16,557 nt of DNA from contig JAEOTU010000061.1 of assembly GCA_016839665.1 (NCBI GenBank), positions 1 to 16,557 of the forward strand, in the 5' to 3' direction. Under the pieces are notes generated by a model. It was not told where the DNA came from, did no database searches, and saw only the letters and a list, made by a program, of their open reading frames with translations. The position numbers and the translations under genes were made by a program. The DNA comes from Candidatus Hodarchaeota archaeon (GTDB lineage: Archaea; Asgardarchaeota; Heimdallarchaeia; Hodarchaeales; Hodarchaeaceae). Shown piece after piece: positions 7,933 to 15,244 of this stretch (position 1 is its first letter; the number at the start of each line of letters is the position of its first letter).

Positions 7933-7981
7933 GGTGTCTAATGGTGGTTAATAAAAAAGTTACACTCTCTTTTTTTTTTTA
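7933..7981 (+). other. Probable true 5' end of the M28-FtsX gene, out of frame across a T10 tract
   Basis: AGGTG (7933-7937) lies four bases before an ATG at 7942. That frame reads MVVNKKVTLSFFF and then stops shortly after (TAA about 24 codons in). The downstream long frame reads LLFLSSITLLSF just after the tract. Removing one T from the run at 7971-7980 joins them into MVVNKKVTLSFF-LLFLSSITLLSF: a basic start plus a hydrophobic core, a complete signal peptide or anchor. This suggests a one-base sequence or assembly error, a phase-variable tract, or slippage during transcription. Confidence 0.6.
7971..7980 (+). repeat. Homopolymer T10 tract within the signal-peptide coding region
   Basis: Ten consecutive T bases fall in the hydrophobic core of the signal peptide, exactly where the reading frame changes. 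The sequence shows the run; the cause of the frame difference is not determined. Confidence 0.9.
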
Positions 7982-10900
7982 TTGTTCTTGTCCTCTATAA
8001 CCCTTTTATCATTTAAGCAAGTAGAATTTATGGTTAATAACGAGGACGATCTTAATAGTGGTCTTAACTCATCACCTATTAAGGAAACACTGTTAACACT
8101 TTCGCAAGAATCAGTTGATTTTGAAGCTTTAAGTGATCAGATTAACGAAACATATTTTCCAAATATCTATAGTCATATCGAGAATTTCTCTAGTTTTGGG
8201 AGTCGTGTAACAGGATATCCTGGGTATGAAAAATCAATTGACTATATTCAAGATTTTTTTAATAGTCAAGGATTAGAAAATATTTCTACTATAACTTATC
8301 CTCTCTTAGTGCCATTAGAAAACGAAACGAAATTGGAGATCACTGGACAAAATATCACAGCTTATGCTTTAGTACCAAACTCGGTTCATACGTGTAAAAC
8401 CCCTTCTACTGGAATATCTGGATCATTAATTTATGGCGCTTCAGGTTCCTATGCCGATCTTGATGGAAAAGAAATCGAGGGCTCCATTGTTGTTCTAGAA
8501 TTTAATACACAGGACAATTGGATAAATGTAGCTAGTTTAGGTGCGAAAGGAGTAATTTTCCTTGCTCCAAATGACACTAATCGGTTTGAAGCGGCAGAAA
8601 AATCAATCGATATTCCACTTAATTTTCCTCGGGTCTACATCTCTAATAAAACTACTGGAAGTTATGTAAAGCAATTATCTCAGCAGAATAATCAAACTGT
8701 TACTCTATACTCCAATGTAGATTGGGTTTCCATTGATGCGAAAAATGTTATGGGGTTATTACCTGGAGAAAATGACGACATCATAATAATTTCCGCTCAC
8801 TTTGATTCATCTTCAGTTGTCCCTTCCATGTCTCCTGGTGCCGACGAAACTTGTGGAATAGCTACTTTGTTGGAACTTATTCGTGCGATGAAAGATAATG
8901 ATGTTGTTCCACAGAAAACAATCATGTTCTTGGCCCTTTCTGGCCATAATCAAGCTGCAGCAGGAGCAAGGGAATTTGTCCATCAAAATTTTAAGTTATT
9001 GAATATAGACTCTGGAATCAAGCTTTTTCTTTCTCTTGATCTCTCTGCATCGAACAACAAGATTGGAATAAATCCTTATGGATATTTATACAAGTTTAAA
9101 TTGCAATTTACTTCAGTAAATAATTTGGAAAACCGAATGAAAGATGTTGGAGTGGGATTCTTACTTAATTATGCAGCAGAGATTCGTGAGGACACTGGGT
9201 ATTCATTTGAAGTAGAGTCTTTCATTAATCCTCAAACTTTCGAGGATATTGCCCCAATATCATTCTTGGGGGACCAGGAACCATTTGTAGCAAGTAATGT
9301 TATTGGATTATCTCTATTTACAGCTGAAACCCATCGGTTACGGTTTAACACTCCCTTGGATTTACCGAGTACTTTGCAATTAGAACATTTGAAGTCACAA
9401 GTAGTTTATTCGATATGTGCCCTTGTACAGATCGTTAACGAGCAAACTCTAGATAATTTCTTAGATCTAGCACATGCAGATTTTAATTTAAAGCACAAAT
9501 CACATGTTGGATTTGCAGACATCGAAGGTTATTGTAAAGAGTATAATGAAACAGCAGCCTGGCTTTCCAATGTTCCAGACACCCTCATAAGAGTTACTTC
9601 TTTTGATGCAAGGAGTGGAAGTTCAGGAGAGTTTGTTTACATTACAAAGACTAATGATGAAGGTTATTATCAAGTTCGGGGCGTGTCTTCATCCCAACCT
9701 GATTATGCGTTAGATTTTGTAGTGGAAGCTTATTCTTTTAGTTCTGAAGGTAATCTCATTAAGGCTATTAATTTAGGTTCACGAGGCCAATTTTTCAAAC
9801 GTTCAGGCACATTGACAAGCAAAACAATAACAATTAATCCAACAGTTTTTGATTGCGGCACGATTTGCCTCTTTGGAGTGTTACATCCTTATACTCAAGC
9901 GCCTGCTGCTGATTTGCTAGATTACGATATTTTTGATCCAGAAACTAGAACTTCATTTTTCTCATCTGGTCATGTTGGTACTAAATCTGTTAGTTTAGTT
10001 TTTCTCTCTCCGAAATCCCCCTCTGTAATGGTAGGACAACTACCTGATAAAGTGCTAGCTATTTATGCAACGAATTCTAGTCAAGAGACATTGAAGGGAA
10101 CAGGTTTTCAAGTTAATCAAGGTGAATTTAAGAATCTTGGAATTTCAGCATTCATTACATCAAAAGACTTGCTATCAATGACAGAAACCTATGTTGACTT
10201 GTACTCAACCTATAACATCTTTGACGCATTAGTTGATGACACCTCTCAACGTGCATCAACCCTCATTATTACTGCTAATTTACTAAAAGATAGCTTTGAA
10301 TATTCAAGCTCAATAGTTATAATTCAAGAAGTCCAAACTTGGTCGTATGATGCTTTTAGGCAAGCACGGAACGTAATAGAAGATGGAACAACGACAACGA
10401 TTTTTTTTGCACTACTATTATTACCATTCTCATTTGCATTGTCGTCATTACTCTTTAATTTTGAATCTGGTGCCAAGAGAATTATTTCAACAGGTTTGAT
10501 ATATGGGATAACGTTAGGATTCTTCTATATCATCCATCCTGGACTCCACTTGTCAGCCAACATTGGTATGATTATTATTGGGATAATCGCGTTTATTTTT
10601 GTATTTCCAGCACTATATATGATTTATTTGGAAGGTTATGACTTTCTCAAAAGTTTAAGGATCAAGATGATCGGATCTCATTTCGCTGATACTAGTAGAA
10701 CCAGTACCATCCTCATTGCCATGAGTACGGGTATTTCTCGAATGAAAAAACGAAAAGGACGGACTGTTATTGCCCTTTCTGGTATCGTTCTGATCACTTT
10801 TTCTTTAACTCTATTTACATCTGCTAGTACTCAAGTTGGTGTTTTTTCACGTGGAGTTGAAGCCCCCACACCTTACAATGGGGTATTCTTTAAAACTAAA

Positions 10901-12403
10901 GACTGGGCTGCTCCGTTATCTGAGCATTTACTAGAAAATATGGAAATCAGATATGGTAATGAAACTCAATTATCATCTAGATGGTGGTTATATCCTCCAA
11001 CACCCGAACAAAACGGATATCTTAATGTCACTTCTGAAAAATCCTCAAAAAGCTGGGAGGGTGAGGCAGTATTAGGTTTAACACCTGAAGAACCTATATT
11101 CCTTGATGTTAATGAAACTCTTTTTGCTGGTGGAAGATGGTTTAGTAGTTCCACTAGTATGGAATGTATTGTTTCTGACTATTCAGCAAATGAAATGGAC
11201 ATCACTGTAAATGACACTGTAATTTGGGCTGGATCTAAGTTTACAGTCGTTGGTATAGTTGATAATGCCACATTTGATGATCTAAAAGATTTTGATAATG
11301 AAGAAATAACTCCAAAGAACAACCGAGCGCCTTCACCAAATGTCCACATAAAAACGAACCAGATATTTATTCTTCCAGCAGAAACGGCGAAAAATTATGG
11401 TGCATCTCTCTATTCAATTTCTTTAATTGCAGACCAAGAAACATCAAAAGAAATTGCAGAGACAACCTCTTCCACTTATGGAAGATATCTTGAAATCAGA
11501 GCAGGATACAATGGTGAAGTAACCATACATAAAAGGGTCATACAAAATCTCGGTCAAGGATTTGTGGAGCTTGGAATACCACTTGCAATTGCAATTTTAT
11601 TGATGATTAACACCTCAGTAAGTACTGTGTACGAATCCAAAAAAGAAATAGCCACATTTACATCATTGGGTCTCGCTCCAGTCCATATTGCGGGACTTTT
11701 TCTTGCGGAATTTCTCGTTTATGCTGTTATAGGTTCAGTGCTGGGGTATTTAGGGGGAATAACATCTGCAGTAGTACTTTCAGCAATTGGATTATTTCCT
11801 GAATCCTTAGCGATTAATTACTCCTCTGGCTCAGTGGTAAATGCATTAGGGTTCGGGATATTAGGTATCCTTTTGAGTACAATCTATCCATTACGGATAT
11901 CAGCTAAAATGTCCGTACCTTCAGTGAAGAGGTCGTGGGAATTGGTAACAGCGCCAGATGAGGATGGAAAGAGATGGAGTTTACCAATACCCTTTGTTGC
12001 TGCAACAGAACAAGAAGCTGAAGGAACAATTGAGTTTTTACGTGAATTCTTTGAAATATATGAATCAGAAAGCGTTGGTGGGGCATTTTTCGCTCAAGAT
12101 ATCAGAGTTAAGGAGACTTCGATAGGTAGAAAAGAAAAACATCTAACAGCTACAGTTACATTGGCTCCTTTCGATATGGGACTAAAACAGACTGTAGACT
12201 TGTTTTCGTATCTTGATGAAATAAAATTTCGCTGGGTCTTTGAAATCAATCTCGTTCGTTTGGAAGGAATATTATCCGCATGGGAGTCTTCTGTTAGACG
12301 ATTTGTCGATACTATTAGAAAGCAAATGCTTATTTGGAGAAATCTTCCAAAGGAAGAAAAAGCAGCCAAAGCTGACCAGTTTAAAACTAAACAAATGAAG
12401 TAA
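7982..12403 (+). CDS. M28-peptidase-like (PA-containing) ectodomain fused to an FtsX-type permease
   Basis: The uninterrupted frame gives about 1,473 residues counted from a TTG at 7982; the true start is probably the ATG at 7942 one frame away. Domains in order: membrane anchor; M28 fold about 55-485 with a PA-type insertion about 144-235; beta-rich region about 500-790; three membrane helices about 806-884; FtsX helix about 928-948; extracytoplasmic MacB-like domain about 950-1188; three helices about 1194-1305; and an extra cytosolic domain about 1306-1473. M28 metal ligands H273 (AHFDS), D288 (GADETCG) and D353 (LDLSA) are kept. The usual catalytic Glu and neighbouring ligand Glu are H322-N323 (SGHNQ), and the last ligand His appears to be N456. 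It may therefore bind rather than cleave. Fifteen N-x-S/T sites all fall in the predicted outside domains. No ATPase lies in this operon. It sits between two OPT-like transporter genes, 14 bases before the next. Confidence 0.92.
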   Translation: MFLSSITLLSFKQVEFMVNNEDDLNSGLNSSPIKETLLTLSQESVDFEALSDQINETYFPNIYSHIENFSSFGSRVTGYPGYEKSIDYIQDFFNSQGLENISTITYPLLVPLENETKLEITGQNITAYALVPNSVHTCKTPSTGISGSLIYGASGSYADLDGKEIEGSIVVLEFNTQDNWINVASLGAKGVIFLAPNDTNRFEAAEKSIDIPLNFPRVYISNKTTGSYVKQLSQQNNQTVTLYSNVDWVSIDAKNVMGLLPGENDDIIIISAHFDSSSVVPSMSPGADETCGIATLLELIRAMKDNDVVPQKTIMFLALSGHNQAAAGAREFVHQNFKLLNIDSGIKLFLSLDLSASNNKIGINPYGYLYKFKLQFTSVNNLENRMKDVGVGFLLNYAAEIREDTGYSFEVESFINPQTFEDIAPISFLGDQEPFVASNVIGLSLFTAETHRLRFNTPLDLPSTLQLEHLKSQVVYSICALVQIVNEQTLDNFLDLAHADFNLKHKSHVGFADIEGYCKEYNETAAWLSNVPDTLIRVTSFDARSGSSGEFVYITKTNDEGYYQVRGVSSSQPDYALDFVVEAYSFSSEGNLIKAINLGSRGQFFKRSGTLTSKTITINPTVFDCGTICLFGVLHPYTQAPAADLLDYDIFDPETRTSFFSSGHVGTKSVSLVFLSPKSPSVMVGQLPDKVLAIYATNSSQETLKGTGFQVNQGEFKNLGISAFITSKDLLSMTETYVDLYSTYNIFDALVDDTSQRASTLIITANLLKDSFEYSSSIVIIQEVQTWSYDAFRQARNVIEDGTTTTIFFALLLLPFSFALSSLLFNFESGAKRIISTGLIYGITLGFFYIIHPGLHLSANIGMIIIGIIAFIFVFPALYMIYLEGYDFLKSLRIKMIGSHFADTSRTSTILIAMSTGISRMKKRKGRTVIALSGIVLITFSLTLFTSASTQVGVFSRGVEAPTPYNGVFFKTKDWAAPLSEHLLENMEIRYGNETQLSSRWWLYPPTPEQNGYLNVTSEKSSKSWEGEAVLGLTPEEPIFLDVNETLFAGGRWFSSSTSMECIVSDYSANEMDITVNDTVIWAGSKFTVVGIVDNATFDDLKDFDNEEITPKNNRAPSPNVHIKTNQIFILPAETAKNYGASLYSISLIADQETSKEIAETTSSTYGRYLEIRAGYNGEVTIHKRVIQNLGQGFVELGIPLAIAILLMINTSVSTVYESKKEIATFTSLGLAPVHIAGLFLAEFLVYAVIGSVLGYLGGITSAVVLSAIGLFPESLAINYSSGSVVNALGFGILGILLSTIYPLRISAKMSVPSVKRSWELVTAPDEDGKRWSLPIPFVAATEQEAEGTIEFLREFFEIYESESVGGAFFAQDIRVKETSIGRKEKHLTATVTLAPFDMGLKQTVDLFSYLDEIKFRWVFEINLVRLEGILSAWESSVRRFVDTIRKQMLIWRNLPKEEKAAKADQFKTKQMK

Positions 12404-12408
12404 GGAGG
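12402..12408 (+). promoter_or_regulatory. Strong Shine-Dalgarno for the OPT-like gene
   Basis: AAGGAGG overlaps the stop codon of the M28-FtsX gene and ends eight bases before the ATG at 12417. It indicates efficient initiation for the third gene of the operon. Confidence 0.8.
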
Positions 12409-12416
12409 CTATTAGA

Positions 12417-14327
12417 ATGACAATAAATGACGAATTTCCGCCCGTTGTAGACGATAATGCTCTTCCTGAAGAATCTTTTCAATCAGGAATGACTTGGCGT
12501 GTTGGTCTAGCGATCGTATACTCCGCTTTAATTATACAACCTTCAGCTATATACCTCTATTTTGTGACAAATAACTGGTTTATTGGAGCTGTTCTAAATA
12601 CTACGATTGTCCTTTTTGCAGTATTAGCTAAAATGGCTGATAATCCGCTCTCAAAACAAGAAGTATTTATCATGATTAATGTTACAAGCACAGCACTAGG
12701 GATGGAGATGATTGTTGCTTTAGTTTACAATTACTTTCTCAAACACCACCCTATCACAAATGCAGCTTTGATTAATGGGACTTCACTTACTGAGTTAATT
12801 CCTGATTGGTTTGCACCTGATTATTTCGGTCCAGTACAGACAGTACTTAATCCATTGTTCTTGCTTCCCTTAGCTTTAATGGTATTGAGTGCATTACTAG
12901 CAAAAGCTTCAGATATTTCATTGGGAATAGTATTCAATTACCTTTATACCAAAGTCGAAGTTCTACCATTTCCAACAGCAGAAGTAGAAGCAGAGAGAGC
13001 TAAGAGTTTAACATGGGAGGACAAAAGAAAATTACAGATCTTCTCTGTGAGTGCGATTATTGCAAGCTTAGTAGGATTCATTCTTTATTTTTTTCCGTTA
13101 GTAGTGGGACTCACTATTATTCCCATACCTTGGCTTGATTTAAATCCAGTCATTGAAGGAATATTGCCAGGTGCTTCTTTTGGTATAGCAACAGATCCTA
13201 TTGCTTTTGCAACTGGATTTATTTTGCCAATGAATGTAGTAGTAAGCATCTTAATTGGATCTGTTCTTGTAAGTCTAATCATCAATCCGATATTGGTTGC
13301 TAATGGGCTACTTCCTCGTTGGGAAAAAGGTATGTCACTTCTTGACACATTTAATACCTCCTACTTGGACTTTTGGCTTCCTTGGAGCATAGGATTATTG
13401 ATTAGTGCCTCTTTAATCCCAGTCTTACGTAATCCAAGAATCTTTGTAACAACAATTAAAGACCTAAGGAAATTGAGTCAAGGGAGGGGAGAGGAAATAG
13501 AGGGAGGTACGCCTCGATTAAGTATATTACTTAGCTTTTTCTTGTTAGGAACAGTAGGTTCAGTAATCGCAGCAGCATTAATTATTCCTGACCTTTCTCT
13601 ACAATTAATCGTGATCTTACTTATTTTAACGGTTGGCTGGAGTTTTGTCTCTTCTCTTGCTATGGCCTACGCATTGGGTATAACTGCCAATTTTCCGAAT
13701 ATTCGCTATGTAAAGGAATCAGCTTTTGTTATTGCAGATGTCCCTCGAGGTGCTCAGATATGGTTTGTACCGACATTAGTCATATCACCAGGTGGAGCTA
13801 GCTGGGCTGCTACATTTAAAACATCTGATTTGACTTATACAAAAAGGGGGAGTTTAATAAAAGCACATTTATTAGCTTCATTGGTTGCGTGGACTGCTGG
13901 TATGTTCTGGGTCTCTGCGTTGCTTTCTATCGCACAAGTACCCTCTGTAATTTTCCCTGTTCCATTTTGGACCTTAGATGTAGGCCGAACAGTTGCTTTC
14001 GTCACTGAACCAACAGTTATTTTGAATCCAGTCGTCTTGGGTTTAACATTCATAATTGCACTTCTTCTCTATATTATTGAATGGGGAACACCCATTCCCA
14101 TATCAGTCATTTCTATAGCTGTTGGTATGACCGAGCTATCTGCGATTCCTTATGCTTTCACAACATTTCTGGGGGCATTATTTGCAAAAGTACTCAAAGG
14201 TAGAATGGAGAATTGGGATTCTGATAGAGCAATTATTGTAGCAGGCCTAGGTGCTGGTTTAGGAATTGTAATCTCATTGGCAACATTTATCTCTCTAATC
14301 ATGAATACTATTGCTCTACCTTTTTGA
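12417..14327 (+). CDS. OPT-like oligopeptide transporter family membrane protein
   Basis: The protein has 636 residues, with a short acidic N-terminus (about 1-25) and roughly 14-16 predicted membrane helices. Near residue 174-195 the sequence 'NYLYTKVEVLPFPTAEVEAE' has the short aromatic-proline loop with acidic residues seen in OPT-superfamily proteins. It parallels the DVERLAFPLAQPVQEL loop of the first gene of the operon, so the two may be distant paralogues. Other notable elements are 'PLSKQEVFIMINVTSTALG' in an early helix pair and 'IADVPRGAQIWFVPTLVISPGGA' split across a later loop. OPT proteins import oligopeptides or metal chelates with protons. That role is inferred from resemblance, and the substrate is unknown. 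The gene follows the M28-FtsX gene by 13 bases and ends six bases from the converging gene at 14334. A T5 run at its stop may contribute to termination. Confidence 0.85.
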   Translation: MTINDEFPPVVDDNALPEESFQSGMTWRVGLAIVYSALIIQPSAIYLYFVTNNWFIGAVLNTTIVLFAVLAKMADNPLSKQEVFIMINVTSTALGMEMIVALVYNYFLKHHPITNAALINGTSLTELIPDWFAPDYFGPVQTVLNPLFLLPLALMVLSALLAKASDISLGIVFNYLYTKVEVLPFPTAEVEAERAKSLTWEDKRKLQIFSVSAIIASLVGFILYFFPLVVGLTIIPIPWLDLNPVIEGILPGASFGIATDPIAFATGFILPMNVVVSILIGSVLVSLIINPILVANGLLPRWEKGMSLLDTFNTSYLDFWLPWSIGLLISASLIPVLRNPRIFVTTIKDLRKLSQGRGEEIEGGTPRLSILLSFFLLGTVGSVIAAALIIPDLSLQLIVILLILTVGWSFVSSLAMAYALGITANFPNIRYVKESAFVIADVPRGAQIWFVPTLVISPGGASWAATFKTSDLTYTKRGSLIKAHLLASLVAWTAGMFWVSALLSIAQVPSVIFPVPFWTLDVGRTVAFVTEPTVILNPVVLGLTFIIALLLYIIEWGTPIPISVISIAVGMTELSAIPYAFTTFLGALFAKVLKGRMENWDSDRAIIVAGLGAGLGIVISLATFISLIMNTIALPF

Positions 14328-14333
14328 ACGAGT

Positions 14334-15017
14334 TTAGACTCTTCTCTCAATAATTTGTGTGACTCTTTGTAAATGTAAGGAAACTACATCGAGAATTTCA
14401 ACAATTGAATCCAATATTGTAGTATATTTTCCTTTTGAAACAATTGATTCAAGGTATTTCTCAACACTGATATTCCAAATAATTTCCTGTGGATTCTGAT
14501 AAATATCACGAAATTCTCTACAATATTCCTTCAGATTACGAGTCGCAATTGGTTGTGAAAAGAGTTTAATAGACAAATTATCTGGAGTAATAGTTGAAAG
14601 AAGTTTTTGAAAAGAATCATCTTGATTAAGAACTTCTATTAAAGAATCATCAATCCTTAAACCAGGGATTTCATTCTGTAACTGCATTAGAATTGGACTT
14701 GTAATCATCAGAAATCTTTTCCTGAGTAGTCCTTTTCGAGAAGTCTCACACTCAATTCCTTTCAAATGCTGGAACAGTGAAACGTGACTTTCAGAAAAGT
14801 CGTTACTCTCTATTATAGGAACAGAAGCAATGAATTCCCATGATTTATCAACAGCAAAAGACAGACGTTTTGGTCTGAAGAGAATAGAATTAAAGTGATA
14901 TTTTTCTTTTGGAATGAGAATACTTGCCCCTAAATCTGAAAGCTTCCATTCTTTAACATATTTTGTCAGATATTTAGCAAATGGTACAAGTAGCATATCG
15001 GAATAGGAATCTACCAT
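14334..15017 (-). CDS. Protein of unknown function, 227 residues
   Basis: A soluble, mostly helical protein without signal peptide or membrane segment; I do not recognise its family. The first part (about 1-100) mixes strands and helices, with LLVPFAKYLTKYVKEW near the start. The rest is helical and rich in isoleucine, leucine and charged residues, ending in a long helix 'TTILDSIVEILDVVSLHLQ' that could form a coiled coil. No clear catalytic or metal-binding motif is visible. A TTG start 17 codons upstream is possible. The ATG at 15017 is preferred because CAGGGA lies about eight bases before it and because the TATA-like element at 15077-15088 would start the message downstream of that TTG. 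It converges on the transporter operon with a six-base gap, so the two transcripts probably overlap at their ends. Confidence 0.8.
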   Translation of the reverse strand: MVDSYSDMLLVPFAKYLTKYVKEWKLSDLGASILIPKEKYHFNSILFRPKRLSFAVDKSWEFIASVPIIESNDFSESHVSLFQHLKGIECETSRKGLLRKRFLMITSPILMQLQNEIPGLRIDDSLIEVLNQDDSFQKLLSTITPDNLSIKLFSQPIATRNLKEYCREFRDIYQNPQEIIWNISVEKYLESIVSKGKYTTILDSIVEILDVVSLHLQRVTQIIERRV

Positions 15018-15076
15018 TTTTTTTCCCTGATTACCAAGGTTAAAATGATTATCTGATCGTTCCTTCAAGATTGATG

Positions 15077-15088
15077 TTATTATTAAAC
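15077..15088 (-). promoter_or_regulatory. Possible TATA box for the unknown 227-residue gene
   Basis: Read on the minus strand, GTTTAATAATAA would place the transcript start near 15055-15060, giving a leader of about 40 bases to the ATG at 15017. The spacer 15018-15244 is AT-rich, so chance matches are likely. Confidence 0.4.
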
Positions 15089-15176
15089 GGTTTTAGTTGG
15101 TTTGATAATAACTTTCTTCAGTTTACTCTGTTTAGATAGTCAAGTTATAAAGTAAATTCAGTATACAAATCTCAAT

Positions 15177-15194
15177 GGAAATAAATTTTTAAAT
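15177..15194 (+). promoter_or_regulatory. BRE/TATA promoter for the secreted protein gene
   Basis: GGAAATAAA followed by TTTTTAAAT resembles a purine-rich BRE next to a TATA box. Transcription would begin near 15216, leaving about 29 bases of leader. That leader holds GAGGT (15231-15235) nine bases before the ATG at 15245. Spacing of all three elements is consistent, making this the clearest promoter in the window. Confidence 0.55.
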
Positions 15195-15244
15195 CATTCA
15201 CCTAATTAACTTCATCACTAAAAAAATAATGAGGTTGAATTCAA

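Noticed and set aside
7646..7951. Open frame overlapping the end of the DUF6785 gene in another frame
   Set aside because: The DUF6784 motifs in the main frame explain this region; the alternative product is low-complexity and Cys/Ser/Tyr-rich.
15122..15156. Inverted repeat TTTACT/AGTAAA upstream of the secreted protein gene
   Set aside because: Six-base arms with a 23-base spacer and no extension; too weak to call an operator or terminator.
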